Source: Mycoplasmatota bacterium (GTDB taxonomy: Bacteria > Bacillota_I > Bacilli_A > Haloplasmatales > Haloplasmataceae). From it: a DNA stretch of 64,000 nt. A model generated the notes under the pieces. It saw only the letters and a program-made list of their open reading frames with translations. It was not told where the DNA came from and did not search any database. Every line of letters begins with the position of its first letter. The stretch's first letter is position 1. The position numbers and the translations under genes are program-made. The DNA lies in contig CP074573.1 of assembly GCA_018394295.1 (NCBI GenBank), positions 2,487,156-2,551,155 on the forward strand, in the 5' to 3' direction. This document shows positions 45,236-54,410 of the stretch, one piece after another.

Positions 45236-45571
45236 TTAAATAAGATTATTCATTGTTTTAACCATATCAAACCAATGATCACATAATCTTTTATATACTT
45301 TTTTACCTAACTCACTCAACTCATAATATTTTCTTGGTTTTGTACCCTCTGTATCCCAATGACTGACTAATAATTTTTGCTTTTCTAATCGTCGTAACAA
45401 AGGATATAAAGTACTTGGTTCAATTGATAGTCCTTTTTCATCAAGAAGGGTGACAAGTGAATAACCATACTGTGGCTCTTCTAATTGACTTAATACACTA
45501 AGGACAATTGTTCCTCTTCTTAGTTCTTGAACTAAACTATCATAAATTTCAGTTTCTTTACTTAATTCCAC
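45236..45571 (-). CDS. PadR-family regulator, short type
   Basis: A 111-residue PadR protein of the subfamily-1 size: winged helix with VLSQLEEPQYGYSLVTLLDE, EPSTLYPLLRRLEKQKLL and KPRKYYELSELGKK. Followed by the HAAS-domain gene in one operon. AGGAGGTG precedes the ATG. The AT-rich stretch upstream (45575-45640), with TAGTATT and AATACTA arms, may hold its operator. Confidence 0.92.
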   Translation of the reverse strand: MELSKETEIYDSLVQELRRGTIVLSVLSQLEEPQYGYSLVTLLDEKGLSIEPSTLYPLLRRLEKQKLLVSHWDTEGTKPRKYYELSELGKKVYKRLCDHWFDMVKTMNNLI

Positions 45572-45720
45572 TACGACACCTCCTGTTAGTATTATACTAT
45601 TTATCGTACACTATTGTAAATACTATATTATAATAAATTTAATTTTATTTTTATTTTCCTATTATTTTAATCATGATTTCAGCCTATTTTTGAACATATT
45701 AACCCCTATAATTTAAAAAG

Positions 45721-45737
45721 GGACGCTAAAAGCGTCC
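45721..45737 (-). terminator. Intrinsic terminator
   Basis: GGACGCT AAA AGCGTCC with a T run on the minus strand, ending the GntR-ABC operon. Confidence 0.85.
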
Positions 45738-45744
45738 TAAACCA

Positions 45745-46443
45745 TTAATCTCTAATTATCATTTTCCTTATCAATAAATAATTAAAGTATGAAAATAATG
45801 CAAAACCAAGTAATAAACTTAATACGGCCATATATGAATTTGTTGTTTCTCCTGCCATAAAATTAAACACATTACTTGTAATCTTCATTAACTTACCATT
45901 AGTTAAATAACTTATTATTGACCATAGAATAATGATCAAAACTGGCATAAGTGATACCACTGTTTTCATTAATTTATTACACACATAATATAACATCGTA
46001 ATGAAGAAGCCAACACCAAGGGTAAATAAGAACACTGAAAATGTCCATGTTAGGTCCATCACAAAATATTGGTTATGATAGATGGAATTATAAAAACCTT
46101 CAAATGTGATTAAACGATTTAGTATTTGATTCGTAACAACATCTATAAATGCCATTAATAAAGAAACACCTGCAAATGTGATGATACTAGATAAGAAAAA
46201 TCTCTTTCTAGACACATTAAACGCTGACATAAACTTAAAATCTGATTTAAAACTATTCAGTCCTGCGACAAATAAGAAAATCATGGTGATTGATCCAAAC
46301 CCACTAATTGTGATTGATCCATCAAAAATATATTTTACTAACAATAAACACAATGCAAAAGTATATATAATCGCATAATAGACGATGATTGCTTTTTTAA
46401 AATCTTGTAATTGATATTTTGTCACTTTTAAAATATCTTTCAT
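45745..46443 (-). CDS. ABC transporter permease of the YtrA-type operon
   Basis: A 232-residue protein with six membrane helices (VYYAIIYTFALCLLLVKYIF, GFGSITMIFLFVAGLNSF and so on). Last gene of a regulator-ATPase-permease operon, 14 bases after the ATPase. No known family motif beyond the helix pattern; the role comes from context. Confidence 0.8.
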   Translation of the reverse strand: MKDILKVTKYQLQDFKKAIIVYYAIIYTFALCLLLVKYIFDGSITISGFGSITMIFLFVAGLNSFKSDFKFMSAFNVSRKRFFLSSIITFAGVSLLMAFIDVVTNQILNRLITFEGFYNSIYHNQYFVMDLTWTFSVFLFTLGVGFFITMLYYVCNKLMKTVVSLMPVLIIILWSIISYLTNGKLMKITSNVFNFMAGETTNSYMAVLSLLLGFALFSYFNYLLIRKMIIRD

Positions 46444-46457
46444 TTATAAAACCTCCT

Positions 46458-47321
46458 TTAATTCGTTAAACTTATAAATAATTTTTGAAGTGGTGCTTTA
46501 GAAACTTCTAAATCAAGTTCATTGATTAATTTCATATCTTTATCTTTTATATCTTCTAACACGGTAGTTGATTTATATTTACCCATTGTTTCAGCACCAA
46601 CATGCTTTCTGTTTTTTAAATATTCATCGACTCTACTAGCTTCACCTGATATTCTATAAGCACTCATTAATAGTTTTTCAACTGAATTCTGTACAATAAT
46701 ATTTCCTTCTTTTATTATAATGACTTCCTCTAATATATCTGCCACTTCATCAATTAAATGAGTTGAAATTAATATTGTTTTAGGATGTTCAATGAAATTA
46801 CTGATGATCTCTTTATACAATAAGTCACGATGATTAGCATCAAGTCCTAATACGGGTTCATCAAGAAGTAGAATTTCTGCTTGAGAGGCTAACGCTAAAA
46901 TATCCTTAAATATTGTTAAATAGCCTGTTGATAATGCTTTTATTTTTAATTTCGTATCTAAACCAAATTTATCACATAATTCTTTCGCGTAATCTAAATC
47001 AAATGATGGATAAAACTCTTTTGTCCATTTAAATATTTCTTTAATTTTATATCCTAGTGGGAATAAGTTTTTTTCTACCATATAAAATATTTTATTTAAA
47101 ACACAATCATTTTCAATAACACTTTCATCATCAATTAAGATTTCACCTGAAGTTGGAAATAACTTATTAGTCATTAGATTTAAAAGTGTACTCTTCCCTG
47201 CACCATTTCTTCCTAATAAACCATAAATTTTATTTGGTTCTAATTTTAAATTCACATCATTTAGCGCAACAATATCACCATATTGTTTTGTTAATGAATG
47301 AACGACTATTTTACTCATCAC
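46458..47321 (-). CDS. ABC transporter ATPase (YtrB type)
   Basis: A 287-residue ATPase: Walker A GRNGAGKST near 38, Walker B ILLLDEPVLGLD and His switch ISTHLIDEV. The signature is degenerate (LSTGYLTIFK in place of LSGGQ), which is common in the YtrB group. It overlaps the GntR gene by 11 bases. In Bacillus, YtrB-type transporters respond to cell-wall antibiotics. Confidence 0.9.
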   Translation of the reverse strand: MMSKIVVHSLTKQYGDIVALNDVNLKLEPNKIYGLLGRNGAGKSTLLNLMTNKLFPTSGEILIDDESVIENDCVLNKIFYMVEKNLFPLGYKIKEIFKWTKEFYPSFDLDYAKELCDKFGLDTKLKIKALSTGYLTIFKDILALASQAEILLLDEPVLGLDANHRDLLYKEIISNFIEHPKTILISTHLIDEVADILEEVIIIKEGNIIVQNSVEKLLMSAYRISGEASRVDEYLKNRKHVGAETMGKYKSTTVLEDIKDKDMKLINELDLEVSKAPLQKLFISLTN

Positions 47322-47682
47322 AATTTCCCCTTTCTATCATATCAATAATATCTTCTTTCTTTATGTTTAATTTTGATGCTTCATCTAGTAATGATAATAT
47401 ATAGTTATCATAAAAACTTTTTTTTCTTTTAATAAACACTTTTTCTTTCGCTCCTTTTAATACAAACATACCAACACCTCTTTTTTTATACAGTATTCCT
47501 TCACTAACAAGTAAATTAACACCTTTCCCAGCGGTCGCTGGATTTATTTTTAAATGAATTGATATCTCTGTTGTGGATATTATCTGTTGCTCTTCTTCAT
47601 AAATTCCATTTAAAATATCATCTTCTATTGCTTCTGCTAATTGAATGTATATCGGTTTTTCACTCTGAAAGTCAAGTTGCAT
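47311..47682 (-). CDS. GntR-family regulator, YtrA subfamily
   Basis: A 123-residue protein with the GntR winged helix (PIYIQLAEAIEDDILNGIYE, then TTEISIHLKINPATAGKGVN) and only a short helical dimerisation tail, the YtrA layout. First gene of the ABC operon. The dyad at 47711-47728 is its likely operator. Confidence 0.93.
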   Translation of the reverse strand: MQLDFQSEKPIYIQLAEAIEDDILNGIYEEEQQIISTTEISIHLKINPATAGKGVNLLVSEGILYKKRGVGMFVLKGAKEKVFIKRKKSFYDNYILSLLDEASKLNIKKEDIIDMIERGNCDE

Positions 47683-47710
47683 ATCAAATCTCCTTCCTTA
47701 TTTGGTTAAT

Positions 47711-47728
47711 TACTTATGTAATTAAGTA
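47711..47728. promoter_or_regulatory. Dyad upstream of the GntR gene, probable operator
   Basis: TACTTA TGTAAT TAAGTA, six-base arms around a six-base centre, about 30 bases before the start codon and overlapping AT-rich promoter-like sequence. Confidence 0.6.
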
Positions 47729-47783
47729 TATTAGTATATAAGATAAATGTCAAGTCTTTTTATTGATTTATTTTAAAATAATA

Positions 47784-47826
47784 AAATAAGACACTTATTG
47801 GATTAACTCCAATAAATGTCTTATTT
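47784..47826 (-). terminator. Intrinsic terminator after the methyltransferase
   Basis: Long stem AAATAAGACA(C)TTATTGG / CCAATAAATGTCTTATTT, just downstream of the gene end on the minus strand. Confidence 0.8.
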
Positions 47827-47841
47827 ATCCTAGTTATAAAA

Positions 47842-48456
47842 TTACTCTTTCACTACTATATAATCAATATAACCCCTGGTTATTTTCATATTGTCTCTAA
47901 ATATATTTTTAATCCGATTTTCCTTTACAAAAATTCTAAAGCCCTCAAAGTAATCTTCTGCTTCATTTTCAGCAAAGTAACTATGAAGAACATCTTCATT
48001 ACCGTGTTCATCTTGAAGATATTCACCTTCTCCTACTTTCTTTCCATAAGTAGCTCTATCATCATTTGAAGATGCAAAATTGATGAATGCCATTCCACCT
48101 GGTTTTAACACACGACGAATTTCTTGAATAGCTTTACGAATATCTTCTTTACTTAAATGAAATATTGAATTATAAGAATAGACACAACCAAAAGATTCAT
48201 CTTCAAAAGGAATCGATAACATATTTCCTTTTTCAATATTTAATGTCATCTGATGTTTTTCTTCAAATTCTTTTGCACGTTTTATTTGATCATCACTAAT
48301 ATCAATTCCATAAGTTTCAAACCCATGCTCTTTAAAAATAGCGAGTGGTGGTGTTTGTCCCCCTGCACCACAATCTAATATTTTCTTTTCTAATGATTCG
48401 TAATGACAAACAAGTAAAAAAGTATATAACTGACTATGTCTAAAAACTGGTTTCAT
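47842..48456 (-). CDS. Class I SAM-dependent methyltransferase
   Basis: 204 residues from the ATG at 48456 (GGAGGGAG eight bases before). Motif I ILDCGAGGQTPPLAIF binds S-adenosylmethionine; motif II is TYGIDISDDQIKRAKE, followed by FEDESFGCVYSYNSIFHL and RRVLKPGGMAFINF. It fits the UbiE/Methyltransf_11 group. The substrate is unknown. Confidence 0.9.
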   Translation of the reverse strand: MKPVFRHSQLYTFLLVCHYESLEKKILDCGAGGQTPPLAIFKEHGFETYGIDISDDQIKRAKEFEEKHQMTLNIEKGNMLSIPFEDESFGCVYSYNSIFHLSKEDIRKAIQEIRRVLKPGGMAFINFASSNDDRATYGKKVGEGEYLQDEHGNEDVLHSYFAENEAEDYFEGFRIFVKENRIKNIFRDNMKITRGYIDYIVVKE

Positions 48457-48554
48457 AATCATTCTCCCTCCAATTTTAAAAGTACATTGTTATTATATAA
48501 CAAGGAAATTATAAAATCTATAATATTTCATAATTAATTTATCAAAAAATATAA

Positions 48555-48582
48555 GAAGATGACTTATCTATAAGCCATCTTC
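48555..48582 (-). terminator. Intrinsic terminator
   Basis: GAAGATGACTTA / TAAGCCATCTTC stem after the GNAT gene at 48606, followed by T-rich sequence on the minus strand. Confidence 0.7.
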
Positions 48583-48605
48583 CTATATTAATAGATATCT
48601 TATTC

Positions 48606-49082
48606 TTAACCGATATTTTTCTCATAAAAATATAGTTTAAGATTAGTTTTCTGGTCTAACATCATTTCATTCACTTTTTGATACCCTAACTTTTCATATA
48701 AATAATGATTTCTAACACATACACTTGGTGTATCTAAAGACCATTTTTTTGCCTTTGGGTATAACTCTTCTAATTTTTGAATTATATCTTGACCGATTCC
48801 TTTATCTTGATACTGAGGCATAATAAAGATCGCAGATAATTCCATATGAAGTTCATCCTGTTTAGTTAATACTGTCGCTCCAATTATTTTTTCATCATCG
48901 CATATTTTATAGTAGATTTGTTCATTTATTCGCTTTTCTTGTTCTTTAATTGAGTCATACCCAGGAGGCCCTCCTGCATCCCTATTAAAAAACCTTCTTG
49001 AATCATCATCAAATGTTGTTATTGAAACCTCTGTTAACTCTTTAGCATCTTCAACAGATGCTTTTAATAATTTAATATTCAT
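48606..49082 (-). CDS. GNAT-family N-acetyltransferase
   Basis: A 158-residue acetyl-CoA-dependent acetyltransferase. The acetyl-CoA loop is PQYQDKGIGQDI and the C-terminal LYEKLGYQKVNEM is typical. It starts one base after the MerR-type gene stop, so it is co-expressed with that regulator and may act on the same compound. Confidence 0.9.
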   Translation of the reverse strand: MNIKLLKASVEDAKELTEVSITTFDDDSRRFFNRDAGGPPGYDSIKEQEKRINEQIYYKICDDEKIIGATVLTKQDELHMELSAIFIMPQYQDKGIGQDIIQKLEELYPKAKKWSLDTPSVCVRNHYLYEKLGYQKVNEMMLDQKTNLKLYFYEKNIG

Positions 49083-49994
49083 TTAATCCTCCTTTAATAT
49101 TAATGGGCAATATAGATCAACTTGGAAATTCTGATTCCATGTTGTATCCTCTAAAATTAAATGTTCTTCAAGCCATCTTTTCCCAACTTGATAATTCTTA
49201 CTTTGATCGATTAAGTCATACATCTTACGCCAAGATTTTACGATATCAACTATATTAGATGTCATTACCGCATAAAGTCCACCTGGAAAAGTTTTAATCT
49301 TGATTTCTTCACTTTCTTTAACCTGTTCATCTACTGTTATCCACACCTCATATCCATAGATACTTGATAAATTGGTTGGATTTGGGTTATTAAATCCAAA
49401 ATATCTCGTGGTAAATAATTGATCTAATTGGTTCTTTTCAACCCATTTTGTTATTACCTTCCAAGCATCATCTTCAGGTTGCTTACTATGGGCTACATAA
49501 TAAGCAACTCTCATCGGGTGTAATCTAATGATTCTTATATTCCATTTATTTAATAAATCACTATTATCTAATATATCTCCTGTAACATCTTCTGTTTTCT
49601 TATTATCCATTGTTAGTACTTTATTTAAAGTACTAAAATGATTTAAATTTCGATTCATCTGAATTAGCCTTATCATCTTCTCAATATCATTAATGACTGA
49701 TACATTTTTAATCAGATCTTCTTTAAGCATATTTAATTTATTCATAAATATATTAAGTGTCTCATTGATATTGTTTGTGGTTAAGATACTTTGGATTTCC
49801 TTAACAGATAAGGATAATCTTCTCATTAAAAGAATTTGTTCAATACGACTAATCATCTCTTCATCATAACAACGGTAATTACCATCTCCTTTTCGAATAC
49901 TAGTAATTAATCCAATTTCTTCATAATATCTCAGCGTACGACTGGTGATATTATATGTTTCACATATTGTACTTATCGCTTTAACTTCTGTCAT
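49083..49994 (-). CDS. MerR-family regulator with GyrI-like effector domain
   Basis: A 303-residue regulator. The MerR helix-turn-helix (YNITSRTLRYYEEIGLITSI) is at the N-terminus, a coiled coil follows to about 130, and the last 150 residues (RIIRLHPMRVAYYVAHSKQP, YEVWITVDEQVKESEEIKIK) resemble the GyrI/Rob/BmrR ligand-binding fold. No Cys pattern for metals is seen, so a drug-like effector is more probable. In an operon with the acetyltransferase downstream. Confidence 0.9.
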   Translation of the reverse strand: MTEVKAISTICETYNITSRTLRYYEEIGLITSIRKGDGNYRCYDEEMISRIEQILLMRRLSLSVKEIQSILTTNNINETLNIFMNKLNMLKEDLIKNVSVINDIEKMIRLIQMNRNLNHFSTLNKVLTMDNKKTEDVTGDILDNSDLLNKWNIRIIRLHPMRVAYYVAHSKQPEDDAWKVITKWVEKNQLDQLFTTRYFGFNNPNPTNLSSIYGYEVWITVDEQVKESEEIKIKTFPGGLYAVMTSNIVDIVKSWRKMYDLIDQSKNYQVGKRWLEEHLILEDTTWNQNFQVDLYCPLILKED

Positions 49995-50091
49995 GAAATA
50001 CCTCCATAAGAAATGAATCTTAACTAATTATATCAGTTGACGTAAGGTAAAAGTAAAGGGGTTTTCCTAATAATTTCAAATAAAAATGAAA

Positions 50092-50112
50092 AAAACACAA
50101 TAACTGTGTTTT
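50092..50112 (-). terminator. Intrinsic terminator overlapping a gene end
   Basis: AAAACACA / TGTGTTTT with T-rich tail on the minus strand, overlapping the last codon of the GNAT gene at 50111. Confidence 0.75.
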
Positions 50113-50626
50113 AATTCTCATATTTTAACTTGTAAGTAATTGTGCCACCAATAAACCCTAGTTTATGATATAAATATTCAGCAGGATTTCCTGGATTAAC
50201 ACTTAAACGAATCGCAGGATATTTATCTTTAGCCCTATGCAAGACTTTCTTTATCATCATTTCTCCTATTCCCTGATTCTGATACATCGGATTTACAACG
50301 ATATCTAAAATATAGGGAAGTTGTTCCCATTCTTGAACTAAGCAAACTGCGATGATTTCATGTGTTTTTGAATCATGGATTATACTTGAATAATCACAAT
50401 CGATATCATTAATTTGTTCTTTTAAAAGAGCATCATAATATTCATATTTTTGTCTTGCAACGCTTTGAACATGACTTTTACTATAAACTGAATAATATAA
50501 GTTAATCATTTCTTTAAGTTCACTTTCTTTAACCGTATCACAATACACTTTTTCATTCCATGTAATCTCATAAGGTTTAGTAGCACAAATCATTAATTTT
50601 TCCATTTGTTCAATTTTTAAGTTCAC
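50111..50626 (-). CDS. GNAT-family N-acetyltransferase
   Basis: A 171-residue acetyltransferase with the acetyl-CoA loop NPMYQNQGIGEMM and YLYHKLGFIGGTI. It starts with GTG inside the last bases of the upstream gene (GTGA overlap). The first 45 residues look like a link from an N-terminal domain rather than a GNAT start, so it and its neighbour may be two halves of a two-domain acetyltransferase. Confidence 0.85.
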   Translation of the reverse strand: MNLKIEQMEKLMICATKPYEITWNEKVYCDTVKESELKEMINLYYSVYSKSHVQSVARQKYEYYDALLKEQINDIDCDYSSIIHDSKTHEIIAVCLVQEWEQLPYILDIVVNPMYQNQGIGEMMIKKVLHRAKDKYPAIRLSVNPGNPAEYLYHKLGFIGGTITYKLKYEN

Positions 50627-51003
50627 CTGTTTTTAGTCTTTAAGAAAGGAACCGATTGATGATGAATACCGTAAGCGATTTGGTTTTTTTGGATCAGATA
50701 TTTTTTAACAAGTTTTAATAGTTGTTTTAATAGTTTATATTCATCCTCAAAAGGTGAAATTACAAAATATAACCCAAACCAATTAGGTTCAATTAACGCG
50801 CCACCGATACGTATTCCATTTAAGTTCATCCAATATGGATTTTCAAACCCTGCATAGAGATTCATACAACTTTGCATATTCATAGGAAACCAAACATTAC
50901 TTGTTCCTAATTTATAAATCGTATGATATTTCCCAAATTCATTTTGACTGGCTTCAATTGCCTCAAATCCATCTTCTAACACATACTTTTTCATATTAAT
51001 CAC
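50623..51003 (-). CDS. Unknown protein coupled to the acetyltransferase
   Basis: A 126-residue protein, not recognised, with WFPMNMQSCMNLYAGFENPY and IRIGGALIEPNWFGLYFVIS, which resembles the degenerate N-terminal domain of some two-domain GNAT proteins. AAGGGGTGAT precedes the ATG. Four-base overlap with the next gene suggests obligatory co-translation. Confidence 0.7.
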   Translation of the reverse strand: MINMKKYVLEDGFEAIEASQNEFGKYHTIYKLGTSNVWFPMNMQSCMNLYAGFENPYWMNLNGIRIGGALIEPNWFGLYFVISPFEDEYKLLKQLLKLVKKYLIQKNQIAYGIHHQSVPFLKTKNR

Positions 51004-51066
51004 CCCTTATATAAAATATTATAGACTAATATTTAGAATTATACAATAAATTAATTTATATAATGA

Positions 51067-52320
51067 TTATTCATTTGTTTTATTCATGTAGATTCTACAA
51101 ATATAATCAATAAAGATATAAAGGAAAATATAATAATAACAAAATTGGTTTTTAATAGAAAAGTAATAAATACTATCATAAATACATTTTAAAGTTGAAT
51201 ACAAGGAAACTAATGTAATAATAAATAAAGTGAAAGACGTTAATTGACATAATAAATTAATTTTTTGATTAATAGAATAATAATTAAACTTCTTAATAAA
51301 AGATATAAAATAATAGATTATTAATACACCTGATAATAATATAGATATAGGGGAACTTTGGTTTATTATCCAAGAATGTGTTATTATATCATATAATATA
51401 AATACAACTGCCACAATTATTCTTGAAATTCTTAATATAACATATTTTTTTCTTCGTATAATTTTTACAAAGTCATCAATTATTAATAATACAAGTAACA
51501 CTAATAAAAAGAACAATTTATCATAATTGAATAAATTATGTTTCACAATTAATAATACAATAATAAAAGAAGGATATATATATTTAAAAACTTTATCTAT
51601 TGCTTTTGAATTGAAAACGAACATTTTATTGATTTCATACTTATGATAATAATGGTTATCAATTCGAGTCATAATGACTAAGGATAGAAATAAGCTACCA
51701 ACAATAAAATAAGGGACAACTGAAAGATAATAACCAAGTTTTAAAATACTTTCTGAATAAGCAGAATTGTCAAATATAAGATAAGGAAGTGATAAGCCAA
51801 GTGAAAGGATCACTATAGTGAACCAAATCATAATCACTTTTTTTAAATAGACACTAATAGTTAATCTTTTATTTGTCTCTTTCACATTTAATAAATAGGT
51901 ATTCATATCCTGATAACTTAATACAAAGATAACACCACTACCAATTAAAAATGCTAATTGAACCATAAATCCAAGGATCTCTTTATAGGCTACCCAAGTA
52001 ATCCCATAAAAGAAAACCGAACCACCAAGTACGAGTGAAAATGCGATAATGATCATTTTTTTCGCTTTATTAATAATTGATTCAGATGAAGTTGAAGGTT
52101 CATCACTTTCTTTTAATTCACCCTTTAATATCTCATCAACAGTAATATTATAAAACATAGATAGATTAATTAACATTTGCACATCTGGAATACTTTCTCC
52201 TGTTTCCCATCTTGAAATCGCTTGATGGGTAACGTTTAATATATCCGCTAAATTGGTTTGAGTTAATGACTTTTCTTTTCTTAAACTTGCTAATAAACTC
52301 CCGATTTTCTTATAATCCAT
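51067..52320 (-). CDS. HTH-XRE regulator fused to a membrane domain
   Basis: 417 residues from the ATG at 52320, which has GGGAGG upstream. Residues 1-65 are a Cro/C1-type helix-turn-helix (LRKEKSLTQTNLADILNVTH, QAISRWETGESIPD). From about 85 on there are eleven or so membrane helices. Such fusions may sense a membrane ligand and act at DNA on the inner face. The transcript is single-gene and its target is unknown. Confidence 0.88.
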   Translation of the reverse strand: MDYKKIGSLLASLRKEKSLTQTNLADILNVTHQAISRWETGESIPDVQMLINLSMFYNITVDEILKGELKESDEPSTSSESIINKAKKMIIIAFSLVLGGSVFFYGITWVAYKEILGFMVQLAFLIGSGVIFVLSYQDMNTYLLNVKETNKRLTISVYLKKVIMIWFTIVILSLGLSLPYLIFDNSAYSESILKLGYYLSVVPYFIVGSLFLSLVIMTRIDNHYYHKYEINKMFVFNSKAIDKVFKYIYPSFIIVLLIVKHNLFNYDKLFFLLVLLVLLIIDDFVKIIRRKKYVILRISRIIVAVVFILYDIITHSWIINQSSPISILLSGVLIIYYFISFIKKFNYYSINQKINLLCQLTSFTLFIITLVSLYSTLKCIYDSIYYFSIKNQFCYYYIFLYIFIDYICRIYMNKTNE

Positions 52321-52447
52321 AATATACCTCCCATTTTTACTAACTCTAGTATAATAGTACATCATTATTTTGACAATAAATTAACAGTTGATATATTCAA
52401 TTAGCAATTGCATTAATAAAATTTGTTAACTATTGTTACAAAATATT

Positions 52448-52477
52448 AAAATCAACATTTAAGTTAATGTTGATTTT
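52448..52477 (-). terminator. Intrinsic terminator overlapping a gene end
   Basis: Perfect 12-base stem AAAATCAACATT / AATGTTGATTTT. The right arm includes the last codons of the TIM-barrel gene ending at 52464. Confidence 0.8.
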
Positions 52478-53210
52478 TCATATCTATTATCTTTTTAATA
52501 AAGTTTTTTGAATTTTTAATTAAGTTATCCTCATCAACTATTTCAAAAATTATTTTACCTTGAAAATCTTTTAGTATATCAGTAAAAATGAATTGATAAT
52601 CTAAATCACCATGGCCAATTGGTAAATGTTCATGGATTTTATTAAAATGCTTATCACTAATATGAAGCATTTTGGGCATTTTAATATTAACTAATTTCTT
52701 CAGATGTTCATAGCTATCAATATGAGCAATATCTAATAAAAATTCTACTGTTGGATTTATAGAAAATAAAATTTCAACCTCTTCTGCATGATAATTAATC
52801 GGGTCTAATCGACTATTATTTTCTATATAAAGCGTAATTCCTTCTTTACTGAAGATTTCATTTGCTTTTTTAACATTTCCAGCTAGTTTATAAATAGTTT
52901 CAGAAGTAATTATTTCGATTTCACAAATCGGATGGATGATAACTTCATGATGATTAAAATAAGTTAATATTTCAAATAATTTAGGAACGTGCTCATCAAA
53001 ATCAGAAATATCAAAAACAGCATGAAAAATAATTGGAAAACGGCATTTTTTAATAAATTCTTTTTTATCTACTTCTATACGATCTACTATTATGTCACCT
53101 TTAAAATACCAAACTTGCATAAAATCAAAACCATTTAATTTAGAGAATTTGACTTCATCTTTATAATGATTAAACCAGCGGATACTCCTACCATAAGATA
53201 TCATAACCAA
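52464..53210 (-). CDS. Sugar phosphate isomerase/epimerase-like TIM barrel
   Basis: A 248-residue AP-endonuclease-2/xylose isomerase-like fold. Metal-site candidates occur at strand ends: IIFHAVFD, EVIIHPICE, LYIENNS, FLLDIAHID, MLHISDKH and IIFEIVDED. This spacing of His, Glu and Asp is typical of the family. Ten bases of overlap with the NUDIX gene put both on one transcript. Substrate unknown. Confidence 0.82.
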   Translation of the reverse strand: MVMISYGRSIRWFNHYKDEVKFSKLNGFDFMQVWYFKGDIIVDRIEVDKKEFIKKCRFPIIFHAVFDISDFDEHVPKLFEILTYFNHHEVIIHPICEIEIITSETIYKLAGNVKKANEIFSKEGITLYIENNSRLDPINYHAEEVEILFSINPTVEFLLDIAHIDSYEHLKKLVNIKMPKMLHISDKHFNKIHEHLPIGHGDLDYQFIFTDILKDFQGKIIFEIVDEDNLIKNSKNFIKKIIDMKNQH

Positions 53211-53656
53211 TCTCTCTTATTATTGATTCTTAATTTATCTGCTTTTATAATAATTTCTTTAAGATAAATTGGAGCTTTATCATCTGATAATATTTCATCT
53301 TTTGTCTTCCAGTAAACTTTTTCTACCTCATTTGAATCAATCACTCTTGCTTCTAGAGCTTTATATTGACATAAGAAGACGACATCAACAACAGCATTCC
53401 CTTCATCAGTTACAAAGGCTTTACTTTCAAGATATTCAATATCATCCTTTATTTCAATCCCTACTTCTTCTAATATTTCTCGTTTAATTGTTTTCTCTAA
53501 AACATCAGCTTCAACAGAAGCATTTTCTACTTTTCCACCAACAAGTGACAATAACCCTTTCGCATGTGTCTCTTTCATTCCTCTTTTAATAACTAACCAT
53601 TTATCACCTTGATAAATTGCTGCCTCAACATTAACAATAAACCAAATATTATCCAT
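53201..53656 (-). CDS. NUDIX hydrolase
   Basis: 151 residues from the ATG at 53656 (AGGAG eight bases before). The NUDIX box is present but two residues longer than standard: LVGGKVE then KTIKREILEEVGIEI, with the metal-binding REILEE intact. It hydrolyses a nucleoside-diphosphate-linked compound; it is first gene of a pair with the TIM-barrel protein. Confidence 0.88.
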   Translation of the reverse strand: MDNIWFIVNVEAAIYQGDKWLVIKRGMKETHAKGLLSLVGGKVENASVEADVLEKTIKREILEEVGIEIKDDIEYLESKAFVTDEGNAVVDVVFLCQYKALEARVIDSNEVEKVYWKTKDEILSDDKAPIYLKEIIIKADKLRINNKRDWL

Positions 53657-53714
53657 GTTAATAACTCCTATCATTTTACGAGTTCATTCAATAGTAATTA
53701 TCATAGTTAAATGA

Positions 53715-54365
53715 TTAATCTAACAATTTTTCTACCGCTTCAACATCACATACTTTAGCGTGAGATGTATAAAAACGTTTTGCTCCTAATTGAATTAACT
53801 TCTTTAAACTTGATTTAAGTTCATTAATATCATCTATAACGTAGAATAATTTTGCTTTTTTCTTATTCCCTGATATTAAATCACCAATAATACAATCCCC
53901 ATTATCTAATAAAATTGATACTGACCCTGGTGTATGTCCTGGGGTATGAATAATTTTTCCACTTAATCCAAATTCTGATAAATCCATATCACCATCTATT
54001 TCTATATGTGGTTCAAAAGTGACGTGTTTTCCATGAAACAATTTAAATATTATTTTAGCTAGAATCTTTACAGGTTTTACAACACTACTAATTCCATTTC
54101 TCAAATCTTCCCCATCAAACCTATGAATCAACACTTTGGCATTCGTTAATTTCTGTAATTTCACTAATCCACCAACATGGTCTAAATGATTGTGAGTAAT
54201 GATTATTAACGAAATATCTTCTGGATTTATTTGATGCTTTTCCATTGCTTTAAGCATCATTTTGTATGAAAAAGCAAACCCTGTATCTACTAACACCCAT
54301 TTTTCTCCCTTAATTAAATAAACTTTAACATTCCCTAAAGATATTGGAATAATTTCATTTTTCAT
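53715..54365 (-). CDS. Metallo-beta-lactamase-fold hydrolase
   Basis: A 216-residue MBL protein. The HxHxDH zinc motif is His58-x-His60-x-Asp62-His63 (THNHLDHVGG); HTPGHTPGS near 140 and SHAKVCD near the C-terminus supply the remaining ligands. This is the glyoxalase II-like subgroup. The exact substrate is unknown. Confidence 0.93.
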   Translation of the reverse strand: MKNEIIPISLGNVKVYLIKGEKWVLVDTGFAFSYKMMLKAMEKHQINPEDISLIIITHNHLDHVGGLVKLQKLTNAKVLIHRFDGEDLRNGISSVVKPVKILAKIIFKLFHGKHVTFEPHIEIDGDMDLSEFGLSGKIIHTPGHTPGSVSILLDNGDCIIGDLISGNKKKAKLFYVIDDINELKSSLKKLIQLGAKRFYTSHAKVCDVEAVEKLLD

Positions 54366-54410
54366 ATACTTATCTCCTATCTTTAAATTATTAATTAAAG
54401 ATTATCTAGC

